From Alloascoidea africana (Eukaryota > Ascomycota > Alloascoideomycetes > Alloascoideales > Alloascoideaceae): 64,000 nt of DNA. The translations under genes were made by a program, and so were the position numbers. Shown here piece after piece: positions 53,128 to 62,728 of this stretch (position 1 is its first letter; each line of letters starts with the position of its first letter). The notes under the pieces were generated by a model that made no database searches, was not told the origin of the DNA, and worked only from the letters and a program-made list of their open reading frames with translations. The stretch spans positions 1 through 64,000 of the forward strand of contig JAKTTT010000070.1 of NCBI GenBank assembly GCA_030581615.1, written 5' to 3'.

Positions 53128-54288
53128 AAAATGTCTTTATTTGTGTATCACGAGCAGGTACAGCGCAGGAGCAGAACAGGACAGATGGTTAGGATGACTA
53201 CATTATCTGCAAATGAGGGACAGGGACAGGAAGAAAATACCCAGTAATAGGGAAAAAATTACTAGCATACAGATATAAAGTGAATTGAAATGGTCAGAGA
53301 ACGGGCAGAATGTGAGGTTTGGGTATGATTCGCAAAGCGTGTAAGAGAATGATAGGCAAAAGGCAGTGTCTCATCGTTATTTAAGAGAGCCCGTGAGCAG
53401 ATTTACTTCCAAAGTCCCCAGCTTTTCTCTGTGCATAATCTGAAGTTTGTAAAGAAGGAAATAGATAATGAAAAGGCTAATATAGTTAAGCGCTAAGAGT
53501 TTTGTCTAGTGGCTTAAGAAACCTCAAAGCAGGTAAAAGACACTCTAGCTCGCGAGCTTTATACCGTCTTTTACTCTAAAAATCCTCCATCTTCGCATCA
53601 TGTTGTATTTGCTTTGCTACAGCCTATATGTCCATCTGACCGCATAGTGAAGGTCTGGGAGGCAAGCACAAATCGGGACCAAGGGAAGGAGCATATAACC
53701 GCCAGCCAGCCGTATGACCGAAACCTGGAGAAGCAACTTGAGAGTTAACCTTGGAAGGTTTATCCGGGGGACGGTACCCGAACAAGATTAGACTGTGCAG
53801 GAACCGTTACCTTACATGCCACGAAGAGTAGGCCAGACGGAGAGAGAAACAGCAGTTAAATGGACAGTAAAAAGTGAAGTAAACAGGGATCGTCTAGAAG
53901 GTGGAAGAGCGATACACACGAGCCCGGAAGAGCCCACAGGGATTGGTTAACCGGCCCATCCGGCAAGAGCCATGGTGATGGGGATGGGTGTGAGTGATGC
54001 TTGGAAGCGGTCCAGCGATGACGTTGACTGCAGACGGAGGGCTAGATTGGATGCTTCCGGCTGTTTCCTCAAGTTAGCCCCCGTTGCCTCTTGTTTTATT
54101 TTTCATTTTCCCATCTCTTATGCTTTCGGCTAATGCGTGTCAAGCGATGAGCGAGTCAGAGCGCTCAAAGTCGCAGTGTTCTCTGGAGAAGACAAAAAAT
54201 ATGGAGGAAAAGAAAACGCAGTAACAAATTCTTACTTTGCGCCTTGATCGTAATTTAAAGTTCTAAACTTGAACCTCATCGACAACAA

Positions 54289-54322
54289 GATTGATTATCA
54301 ATCGATCGTTTCGATCGATCAA
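54289..54322. other. nested inverted repeats in the PH-gene upstream region
   Basis: GATTGA-TTA-TCAATC (54289-54303) overlaps ATCGATCG-TTT-CGATCGAT (54301-54319). An outer TTGAT also pairs with ATCAA at 54318-54322, so alternative hairpins or a cruciform are possible. Confidence 0.75.
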
Positions 54323-54917
54323 TAGATTCATCAGCGTTCTGATCGTGCCCGTAGAGAGGCTCTAGAGAGGAGAATCACTCAAAAAAAAAATTCTCTCCAT
54401 ATTCTTCTTCCAAATTTCGCTCTTTTCCCTGTTTCCCTAGCTCTCTCTTCTTCGACTCCTCATATTCACAAAGAACCTCTTCTTTCTTTCAAGGTCCCGA
54501 TCGATCTTGCAAGTTTCAACCAGGCGTGATAACCAATTCCGCCATTGCACGCAGAACGAGTCGAGCCTAGACGGGACGGGTAGAAACTTTGTAGGAGCGC
54601 GAATTTCACGTCTCTATTATTTTCTGACTTGAGACTCACCAGATAAAGAGATCAGATCTAAAACAGAACAGGTCTGCACTGGTGCTTGCTCATAAAAGGG
54701 AAATAATCTGGATTTCTCTGGCCAGGCCCACTTGTCTGGGCAAAACTTGGTGCTTCAACCTTCGTCTCTTTTTACCCTGTAAGGTTCACAACTGCATTCT
54801 CCAGGAAGACGCCGGCAGAACAACAAAAAGCTCAAAGCCAGGAATACCGAGAACAAAGCTGAATTTCAAAACGGGCACCTTCTATTATCATTTTTTTGAT
54901 CTCATCATAATTGCCTT

Positions 54918-54926
54918 TATATATAT
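54918..54926 (+). promoter_or_regulatory. TATA box of the PH-domain gene
   Basis: TATATATAT about 104-112 bp upstream of the ATG at 55030. Confidence 0.5.
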
Positions 54927-55029
54927 CCTTCATCTGGGTGCATTGCCACTAAAAGGGTCTTTCATTTTTTTTTCCCCTTCCCCAATCGGCTTTTACTCTT
55001 CAACCTTCTACTCCATACATATCTGAAAG

Positions 55030-57387
55030 ATGGGTCTCTTCATACAGTCACCATCCGTAGACAAAAAACAATCTCAGAATCAACGGTCAAATTCTCAGAC
55101 TACAGTAGAAACAATTGTCAGCTTTCGAGACTATACAAGAGATCTGAACAGAAGAAGGATTCTCGATCCTACACCAATCGAGCCGCCAGAGTATGACTCC
55201 CTCACCCGTGGATCGGCTCCGATACTCCCGAAATGCCCTGTTTTCCCCCGACGAGAAGAAACCTATGAAAAGCTACCCTCTTACACAACAACAGTTTACA
55301 AGTCGAGTATCTTACAGAGGAAGACTGAGCTCAGAGCACCTTATGACCCGTGCCATTCGCGGAACTGGAAGTGGTGCTTTATAGAGTTGAATAACACGCA
55401 GCTGAACCTTTATAGCCTAGATTCACCGGCTGATACTCTTATAAATGCGAGTCTGAACTCTGACGGATCAATATCTACTTTCAATCCAACTGATGACTTT
55501 AGCTGTCTTGGCGCTAGTCACTCCAATGACAATAACCTTGAGTGTGGAGATGAAAATGAAAATAGCGAGATCCAACCCCAGAATGGGTCCCTGCCTCGTG
55601 CTCCATCAACTTCAACAACTATTTTGAAGCGAGGGTTAAAATGGATCAATCGTAGTTCCAGATCAAGGCCTGCATCAATGGCCTCCAACATTAACGCGAG
55701 CAATGCTGAAACGTCTGCTTCATCTTTTTTCTTACCACGGAATTCTTCTGTTGCCTCAATCAGATCTGCCGCTGGTCCCGATCTTGTTTCGTACTGTGCA
55801 CAGCAACAACCACGAACCCTTATCCGGTCCTACACTCTTCAATATGCAAAAATTGGCATCGCAAGAGATTACAGGAAAAAAAGGCATGTGTTGAGACTAA
55901 GAGTCGAGTCTGAACAATTTTTGCTCAACTTTGCAGAGCAGATAGACATGATTGACTGGTATAATTCTCTCTGTATTGGACGAGATGTCGCTTTAGCGCT
56001 GGAGGATAGATTGATGCCCAATTATATGACTATTCCAAGAAGACGGAGACGAAGACAGACAGCAAGACCAACGACTTCTTCGAGCAGGAATACCAATAAT
56101 AGAAATGCGAGCTCTGCTAATTCTAGCAACAATGTAGCGGCTCAAAGTATTTCCCAAGATGCCAAGGGCCATGCACGACGGCCTCTCAGTCTAAGTTTGC
56201 CGAGAAAGAACAGTAGTGCTTCGGATAACAAGCTTTGGAAAACTCATAGACAGAGCAGCTCACTGACGCCGGTCTCTCTAAGGCAAAGAATTTCACATAT
56301 TCGGATGGGCAAAATGAATGGATCGAGCGCTAGTATATGTACAACAGCCAGCGCTATTGGCGATGATAGAGAGGGTGCCGAAAACTCAAGTATTTCCGTT
56401 TCGAATCCTTCCCAAGGTCAAACCGGAACTTCCGATCCCGCTGAAGAATTCCCAAGTCTAGATAATGACCAAGTGGTTGAAGAAGAGGAGGAAGAAGAAG
56501 AAGAAGAAGAAGCACGAGATGAAGGCCAAATGGAAGAGGATTATGACGCAAATGTGATATTTGGCCTTGATCACAACCAATCCCAGTCTGGCACAGACGA
56601 CGACAGCTCTGATAATCATTTGATTGTAAATGAAAACTATAGTCTTACAGTTGGAAATGGATCAAGAGCTCATCCTCGTCGTGAAAGCCAGGCTATTGAC
56701 CCCCGAACCCCAATGCAACGCGTATCATCTTCTCTAAGCTCAAACTCTAGTGCCAATTCAATGAGATCAAATAACACTTCCACAACCACTATTTCAGGTG
56801 CTTCTTCTACTACCCCTAACCAAACAGCTGATGGAGCGCCTAATGGGAACTCAGAATGTAAACATGGCAAAGACTCCAGGCCCAAAATACAGATAATGAA
56901 GTCCGCTCAAGAAAGCAAACCAAACTCTTCCAACTCGAATTCACGATTGAACGAAACAACGAGAGAGAAGCCTGAATGGGCACCTGGACGGAGACAGATC
57001 GCCATGCCCAGATTACTATACTATGCTGAACAATGTATCCCGTCTTTGTTAAACTCGGAACCCTGGGGTAGGCAACCCGTTGTTCGGTCATTTTCTGTGT
57101 CTGTTGAAGATATTGTGAACTCTAGCGAGAAGTACGCGAAGGAATGTATGGAAGAATTTATCAATATCCTTGGTTACTCGTCTCCGGGTTCTCCAACTGA
57201 TGACAAGAACATAGAGAGACTTGACCAACAAAAGAAGTCAAATTCGATGTCTGATGCCCATCGACTTTCGCATTCAAATCCACTTCCTCGTTCTAATTCT
57301 AATTCTTACCCCCGATCGCCATCCTTCCAGTTCTGTCGAAAATATGCTCTTGCGAAGAACGGCAAGCTCATTCCTTGTGGCTTGTAA
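55030..57387 (+). CDS. PH-domain protein of the YHR131C/YNL144C family
   Basis: Fungal pleckstrin-homology protein of unknown role, 785 aa. The N-terminal part has a PPEYD motif and LPSYTTTVYKSSILQRKTEL, which leads into the PH domain. The first PH half is NWKWCFIELNNTQLNLYSL (about residues 115-135). A Ser/Asn/Glu-rich insert of about 110 residues follows. The second half is LIRSYTLQYAKIGIARDY...HVLRLRVESEQFLLNFAE...DMIDWYNSL (about residues 260-315). Split PH domains of this kind are typical of the Yhr131c family. The rest is low complexity with an Arg run and an acidic Glu run. It ends FCRKYALAKNGKLIPCGL, probably conserved. Phosphoinositide binding at membranes is inferred. Confidence 0.85.
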   Translation: MGLFIQSPSVDKKQSQNQRSNSQTTVETIVSFRDYTRDLNRRRILDPTPIEPPEYDSLTRGSAPILPKCPVFPRREETYEKLPSYTTTVYKSSILQRKTELRAPYDPCHSRNWKWCFIELNNTQLNLYSLDSPADTLINASLNSDGSISTFNPTDDFSCLGASHSNDNNLECGDENENSEIQPQNGSLPRAPSTSTTILKRGLKWINRSSRSRPASMASNINASNAETSASSFFLPRNSSVASIRSAAGPDLVSYCAQQQPRTLIRSYTLQYAKIGIARDYRKKRHVLRLRVESEQFLLNFAEQIDMIDWYNSLCIGRDVALALEDRLMPNYMTIPRRRRRRQTARPTTSSSRNTNNRNASSANSSNNVAAQSISQDAKGHARRPLSLSLPRKNSSASDNKLWKTHRQSSSLTPVSLRQRISHIRMGKMNGSSASICTTASAIGDDREGAENSSISVSNPSQGQTGTSDPAEEFPSLDNDQVVEEEEEEEEEEEARDEGQMEEDYDANVIFGLDHNQSQSGTDDDSSDNHLIVNENYSLTVGNGSRAHPRRESQAIDPRTPMQRVSSSLSSNSSANSMRSNNTSTTTISGASSTTPNQTADGAPNGNSECKHGKDSRPKIQIMKSAQESKPNSSNSNSRLNETTREKPEWAPGRRQIAMPRLLYYAEQCIPSLLNSEPWGRQPVVRSFSVSVEDIVNSSEKYAKECMEEFINILGYSSPGSPTDDKNIERLDQQKKSNSMSDAHRLSHSNPLPRSNSNSYPRSPSFQFCRKYALAKNGKLIPCGL

Positions 57388-57727
57388 TTAAGAATGGTTA
57401 CAAAGCCGCCACTTGGAAACCAATAGTAGGCTAAGGTCAACTTAACTTGCTCTTCTGCCAGATCATTCCTTTAATTCACCCTCTTTACATCTCCAAAACC
57501 CCTACTCCTTCGCTTGCTGTCTGTGTTAATCTTTGTAATCATTTGCATAAAAGCAATCTCATATAGTTGTCATTGTTTAATTCATCTCTATGACTGATGT
57601 GGACAAAAGTGAATGAATCCTAAACTTTAGATTAGAATAGCTAGTTTACCCTACGCGTTCTTTTTTAGTCGAGCTTATTTTTGGCTTAGTGCATTTACTC
57701 TTTGCTGAAGCTAGTGAACTTTGACTC
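57388..57727. other. intergenic region between the PH gene and the ATL gene
   Basis: A/T-rich 3' region and short promoter. Nothing else is recognised. Confidence 0.35.
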
Positions 57728-58260
57728 ATGAGAGGACCATCCGAGGAATCAATCACTTTCCACTATTCAGTCTACTTTTTGGCACAACAGATACCGTATG
57801 GCCATGTAACAACATATGGCAAGTAAACGCTGTAGAATTGGTACCCTGAAGATCTCCATGAGAATCGAGTCTTGGAGTGCCACTCTTTCTCCGATTATTA
57901 ACCTCTGTTCTTTTCAATTCAGGCCACATTGCTCGACTTTTGGGTGCACCGAGCAACTCAAGACAGGTAGGATATGCTCTGAAGCATCTCCCACGGGATG
58001 TCCAAGATAATCAAGCTACCGCTCCTGAAACACCTGCGGGAGAATCGCAACCGCCTCGGTTACACACAGGCAATGTGCCCTGGTGGAGGGTCATTTCGTC
58101 ACAGGGCAAAATATCAAAGCGAGAGTACAGTACTGGCGAAGTGATGCAAGCGGATAGGCTTCGTAACGAGGGCGTTGCTGTTAGCGACTCACATAGAGTT
58201 GACTTGGATGAGTTTGGCTGGTTCCCAGAGGAGGTTGGCGATTTTGATGTTGGCAATTAA
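57728..58260 (+). CDS. alkyltransferase-like protein (Atl1/MGMT C-terminal fold), GC-AG intron
   Basis: Alkyltransferase-like proteins bind O6-alkylguanine without repairing it and hand it to nucleotide excision repair. Exons 57728-57818 and 57923-58260 give 142 aa. The only join that keeps the conserved TYG-HIARLLGAP reading uses a GCAAGT donor, so this is a GC-AG intron (104 nt, TATTAAC branch, CAG acceptor). The fold is clear: IPYGHVTTYG, SRQVGYALKHLP (DNA-binding helix and arginine finger), VPWWRVISSQGKISKRE and LRNEGVAV. The acceptor motif PCHR of true transferases is PWWR here; S. pombe Atl1 has PWHR. Cysteine loss makes methyl transfer impossible, and the change of His to Trp is unusual. 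An insert of about 25 residues precedes the active site. Confidence 0.88.
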
Positions 58261-58368
58261 TCTACTGTTAGTGGAGCATGGGACTGTAAATTAGTCCTCT
58301 CGCTTCAACCACATCAAGTCATAAAAAATACATCAAACAAACAGAGTCTTGTTGATCCATACCAGGGC

Positions 58369-59453
58369 ATGATTCGTCCTAATAGAAATGTTGATACTGC
58401 TACCACTGGATCCCTTTTTAGCATCCCTGAAGCCATCGAGGACCAGCCCTTCAAGGCACGCCGCCCGGCCACTGTGTCCACACATATCCAGCCTTCTTCC
58501 TCACCATCGGCATTCACAGCTCCACCGTCTAATCAGCCAAAAATAAGAACCAGCAGTTTTCAGCGGATTATCCCAAAGCTGAAAACAGTTTATGCCGATG
58601 CGTATCTTCGATTATGGCAGGAGGGCAGAGATCACAATGGAGTTCCTATTCAAAAACACAAAAGCTTGCTTTATGGTGAGATGATTAAAGTGCTCAGACC
58701 TATAGACCCAACCATCACCATCGCGATGATAAAAAGATATGAAGACGAGGTAAGTTTGTTCTCCAATATTTTCTCTTGTTTACGATATAGTGCTGATAGA
58801 GTCTTAGTTGTTTCAAAATTGGAAGGTTTTCCGAAAACTATATAAATTAAAGGGACAGACGATAAAAGAAGGCAAATTTCAACTTTCCGAGTATACATGG
58901 AGACAATATGAATCAGATGTAAGTCTAGTTTGAACACAAGCTCGCAATTTTTGGCTATAATTATAACCATTAACTTTATAAGCAATTCACTGTTTCATTC
59001 CTTTTTTTCAAAAACCGCAATATAGAGATCTACCAAACACTGGATCCTGTATTTTCAGATCCAGAATTTCACCAGCGGTCCTCAAGAAACACAATAGATT
59101 GGCTTATGAAGCCACTTGACATTACACCTACTCCCCATACTCTCTCTGCCGATTACAGAAACATCGACAGAGAAGCGGGGATTACATTTCAAACTTTTGC
59201 TAAAAGCCCGTTGGAGGCCCAGAAACGACAGGAGGACTTTGAATTTGACAAGACTTTTAACGAGTCAGTAATGGACCTGAAAACCTTCATAACGCTTGGG
59301 TTTGATGTTAATGTTGAAATGGAAATGTTGGATCTGCAAGGCAGGAAACGACTCTTACGGAGCCTTGAATATCTGGAGGTCATGAGATATTTTGAATGCG
59401 ATGAGACAAAGGTAAATCGGTTTTTAAAGAAAAGATTAAAGAAGTTGCTTTAG
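58369..59453 (+). CDS. unrecognised basic protein, 3 exons
   Basis: I do not recognise this gene. Exons 58369-58749, 58808-58918 and 59028-59453 join in phase 0 to 305 aa. Donors are GTAAGT twice. The second acceptor is taken as TATAGAG, two bases past the nearest TAG, because only that keeps the frame. The N-terminal 70 residues are Ser/Pro/Thr-rich. The middle is a helical, Lys/Tyr/Trp-rich block (YADAYLRLWQEG, LFQNWKVFRKLYKLKG, SEYTWRQYESD). The C-terminus is acidic then strongly basic (RYFECDETKVNRFLKKRLKK). A mitochondrial translation or respiratory-assembly role is conceivable from composition only. It lies 108 bp after the ATL gene and is convergent with SAD1 (48 bp). Confidence 0.7.
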
Positions 59454-59501
59454 ACCATTCATAAGTCATTGGAGCTATCCTATACACTAGACTACCTCTT
59501 G

Positions 59502-61274
59502 TCAATCCTTTAGCCGCTCCCATATCTGGATATAGCATTCACTTAAAAACATGAGTTCCTTTTGCACAGATTGTACAATAAGATCTTGAATCTGAAACCA
59601 ATTTGAGCCGGCTTTATCATAGAGATAAACCTTCCAAACATGATTTGTAATTGTATCATCGATAATAACAGACTTGTAATCAGCAGAACCCGTTCCACCA
59701 TTCCGATGACCTGAACCTGAACTTGAGCTCAAACTCGACGAAGTTACTCCTGCAGTCGAAGCAGAAGAAGCAGTCGATGAAGACGCAACATCACGGAGCT
59801 CATGGGCAATGTTTGCGACGAGTCGGTAATGCGTGCCCTTTTGAGGCTTCTTATCTACAAGATATGGCGACATGTCCAATCTGTCAAGGGTTTCAACAGA
59901 GGGGAAAGTAATAACTGTTCTGTTAACCTCATCCACAAGACTATTTTCGTTAAACCGCCGAATGTGGAATATGAGATACGGTGGGAGTGTGACCAATTGG
60001 TATCGGTTTATTGAAGTTGCTGTATCGTGTACCTTTTCCCCGTTGTATTTCGCAAGCAGTGAAAGAAATGAAACTTGAGATATGCTATCGCTATTTTCAG
60101 ACTTGAACAAAGGAATATCTGGGAGATCCAAGGAGAGGCACAAGAATGGCATCGTCTTAACGGACGTGTGGGTTTCCACTTTATTATTCACAATCTTTTG
60201 TGTCATTACTTCAAGCTTACCTTGGAAGATCGAGTGCAGAAAGCTTGACATTGGTTTTGTCCTTGAGCCTCCAAGAGCAAGATGCATCACGTTCAGGAAC
60301 CACATTAGAAACAAGAATGGATCTGATTGTGTTATTAATGAGAACTTCTTATTCGAGTAAAAAGAAACGTGTTGCAGGAGCTCGTGTGGTGAGACGTGCG
60401 ACTTGAAAGCTTTTGAGCTCCATAACTTGGAAACTAGGGTGCTAAATCTCTTTAATAGTTCTCTTGCGCTTGAATTTGAAACTCCTTTGGCCAGAAAACG
60501 CTCATAGTCTCTAGAAATGATAAAATTCCGGAGCGGTGTTATATGGGCAAGAGAATGTAATACTACATTGCTGTAATCGTTTTGTCGAATATTATTCATC
60601 CCAATGAAGCCAGGTCTATATGGTCGATGGTTTAAATCGTAAGCCAAATCTGTCGACTTGTCTAGCATCTGGATCTGTTGTTTTGTGTATGTCGGATTGA
60701 CCTGGTACTTTATGTCATTCAATGCATGCGCTTCTACCTCATATCCCTCTGGTAGAACATAAATCTTGAGCGTTGTAAGATTTATAAAAACATGGTGAGA
60801 CTCGTCCACAGAATGAAGGTAAGCATAAGAAGTTTTACCTCGGCCTTGGAGATATCGTCCGCACTGAAGACAGGCATAAATGTTCGTACTAGCAAGACTT
60901 ATCGAACACAGCTTTTCAAAATCAAAGTCGAGGCGGGTTCGGTCCACTGTTTCTAAATAGAGGTTTTGCAACTGAGATGGTTCTTCCTCTTCTACTTGCA
61001 ATTCGTGGTCCTCGCCATCCGAAATGCCGTTCTCAACATTAGCTCCTCCATCTGCGTTGTCCAAACTCAGCTGATGTCTCGGTAAAGTTCTTTGTCGTTT
61101 CTGAGCCCGTTCATTGTTGTCACCATTTTCCCTATCTACTGCTGTTGTCATCGCTTTTCCACTAGTATCGTACCCTACTCGCAGAAATTCTTGAGAAGGT
61201 TGGCGTTCGGGTGTTGTTAATGAAACAGGGTGTGAGGATGTTACTTTTGGCCATATTATTTTGGTACGGCTCAT
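59502..61274 (-). CDS. SAD1: tri-snRNP assembly factor Sad1/USP39, catalytically dead USP
   Basis: Splicing factor needed for U4/U6.U5 tri-snRNP assembly or stability, 590 aa, unspliced. After an acidic N-terminus comes a UBP zinc finger (YACLQCGRYLQGRGKTSYAY, about residues 130-200) and a USP fold: GFIGMNNIRQNDYSNVVLHS, FKSHVSPHELLQHV, LMWFLNVMHLALGG, FLCLSLDLPDIPLFK, LPPYLIFHIRRF and a C-terminal YIQIWERLKD. The catalytic cysteine of active USPs is Asp here (NIRQND), as in human USP39 and yeast Sad1, so ubiquitin cleavage is not expected. A Ser/Gly-rich loop of about 45 residues interrupts the C-terminal part. Its ATG is only 38 bp from that of the divergent prolidase gene. Confidence 0.95.
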   Translation of the reverse strand: MSRTKIIWPKVTSSHPVSLTTPERQPSQEFLRVGYDTSGKAMTTAVDRENGDNNERAQKRQRTLPRHQLSLDNADGGANVENGISDGEDHELQVEEEEPSQLQNLYLETVDRTRLDFDFEKLCSISLASTNIYACLQCGRYLQGRGKTSYAYLHSVDESHHVFINLTTLKIYVLPEGYEVEAHALNDIKYQVNPTYTKQQIQMLDKSTDLAYDLNHRPYRPGFIGMNNIRQNDYSNVVLHSLAHITPLRNFIISRDYERFLAKGVSNSSARELLKRFSTLVSKLWSSKAFKSHVSPHELLQHVSFYSNKKFSLITQSDPFLFLMWFLNVMHLALGGSRTKPMSSFLHSIFQGKLEVMTQKIVNNKVETHTSVKTMPFLCLSLDLPDIPLFKSENSDSISQVSFLSLLAKYNGEKVHDTATSINRYQLVTLPPYLIFHIRRFNENSLVDEVNRTVITFPSVETLDRLDMSPYLVDKKPQKGTHYRLVANIAHELRDVASSSTASSASTAGVTSSSLSSSSGSGHRNGGTGSADYKSVIIDDTITNHVWKVYLYDKAGSNWFQIQDLIVQSVQKELMFLSECYIQIWERLKD

Positions 61275-61312
61275 CTCGACAAATCAAACTGGTACAGACA
61301 ATATTCAATATC

Positions 61313-62728
61313 ATGAGCCAACAAACTTACGAAATCTTGGATGGCAAGTACCCAGCAAAGAACCATGCTCGCAAAGTCGTTTCAAATTGGCGAGAATTGG
61401 CCAAGTCAAAAACTGGCGATGGAGATTTTGATTTGAAGATAGATTCTGCTGTTATCTACTCAAAGGGGGAGTCTCTTGTCTACTATCCTTACTGCGATCA
61501 GACAATGCCTTTTCGACAGGACAGATATTTTTTTTATTTGACAGGTGTGAACATTCCGGATTCTCATGTTACGTACAATATTGGAAAGGACAAATTGACC
61601 TTGTTTTTGCCTCCTGTGGACCCCGATGACGTAGTTTGGAGTGGTCTCCCGTTGACGTTAGAAGAAGCACTGGAAAAGTTTGACGTTGACGAGGTTAAAT
61701 ATTCAAATGACTTGAGTGCAGAGACAACCGGAGGAAATGTCATTGCTATTGAGAGTTACAAGGGAGTCACTACAATAGCAGATGAGAATTCCCAGAAATT
61801 GTTGTTGGAGGCCTTTGATGAAGCCAGAATGATTAAAGACGAATTCGAGATTGCTCTTATCAGGAAGGCAAATGACATTAGTTTCAAGGCACATATGCAG
61901 GTTATGGCAACAACTCTCACGAAGAAAAAGAAAAACGAGACCGAGGTTCATGGCGAATTTATCTATCACTGCATCTCTGAGGGTGCAAAAAGCCAGGCTT
62001 ATGACAGCATTTGTGGTTCTGGCCATAACTGTTCGACGCTCCACTATGTCAAAAATGATGATTCATTGGAGGGCAAGCAGCTCGTATTGATCGATGCCGG
62101 TGCTGAATGGCAGAACTACGCATCCGATGTTACGAGAACGTTTCCTATTGACGGCGTATGGACCCCAGAGGCAAAAACTATCTATAATATTGTCTTGGAT
62201 ATGAATTTGCGTACTATGGCTGGCATCAAAGAAGGCGTCCTATGGGATGATCTCCATTTGCTAGCCCACGATATTTTAGTGGAGAACTTTTTAAAGTTGA
62301 ACATTTTCAAATCTCAGTTTTCAAAAGAAGAGATCCTAGAGTCTCGTGTCTCTGCTATTTTTTTGCCGCATGGTTTAGGACATATGCTCGGTATGAACAC
62401 GCACGATACTGGTGGTCGTGCCAACTATGACGATCCAGATGCCCTTTACCGTTATCTTAGGATCAGAAGAACACTGCTTGAAGGCATGATTGTGACTATT
62501 GAGCCTGGCATTTACTTTTCCCAATTTGTCCTAGACCATTTCTTAGAAGATAAGGAAAAGGACTATGGCAAGTATATCAATTTTGACATTTTGAAAAAGT
62601 ATTGGGACGTTGGTGGAGTACGTATAGAGGATGATGTCTTAGTTCTCAAGGATGGATTTGAAAATTTGACAAACGTTCCAAAGGATGCAGACGAGATTGC
62701 GAGAATTGTGAGAGAGGGGACCTACTAG
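61313..62728 (+). CDS. Xaa-Pro dipeptidase/aminopeptidase, M24B family (YFR006W-like)
   Basis: Metallopeptidase of the prolidase group, 471 aa, probably cleaving Xaa-Pro bonds and using two Mn or similar ions. All five pita-bread ligands are visible: both Asp in DAGAEWQNYASDVTR, His in LPHGLGHMLG, Glu in VTIEPGIYF and Glu in VGGVRIEDDVLV. The N-terminal aminopeptidase-P-like domain includes FRQDRYFFYLTGVNIPDSH. ATG 61313 was chosen: an open frame extends upstream with a hydrophobic stretch, but that runs into the SAD1 coding region. Yeast YFR006W is 535 aa, so this start gives a shorter N-terminus. It is divergent from SAD1 with an extremely short shared promoter. Confidence 0.93.
   Translation: MSQQTYEILDGKYPAKNHARKVVSNWRELAKSKTGDGDFDLKIDSAVIYSKGESLVYYPYCDQTMPFRQDRYFFYLTGVNIPDSHVTYNIGKDKLTLFLPPVDPDDVVWSGLPLTLEEALEKFDVDEVKYSNDLSAETTGGNVIAIESYKGVTTIADENSQKLLLEAFDEARMIKDEFEIALIRKANDISFKAHMQVMATTLTKKKKNETEVHGEFIYHCISEGAKSQAYDSICGSGHNCSTLHYVKNDDSLEGKQLVLIDAGAEWQNYASDVTRTFPIDGVWTPEAKTIYNIVLDMNLRTMAGIKEGVLWDDLHLLAHDILVENFLKLNIFKSQFSKEEILESRVSAIFLPHGLGHMLGMNTHDTGGRANYDDPDALYRYLRIRRTLLEGMIVTIEPGIYFSQFVLDHFLEDKEKDYGKYINFDILKKYWDVGGVRIEDDVLVLKDGFENLTNVPKDADEIARIVREGTY

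Larger units (their letters stand above)
51198..55029. other. 3.8 kb gene-free region upstream of the PH-domain gene
   Basis: The longest gap in the window. It holds a decayed Ty1/copia RNase H remnant near 52040-52190, a GT run at 53114-53127 and nested inverted repeats at 54289-54322. Open frames do not exceed 114 codons. The last 700 bases look like promoter and leader, with CT-rich tracts and a TATA box. No tRNA or spliceosomal RNA was recognised. Confidence 0.4.
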
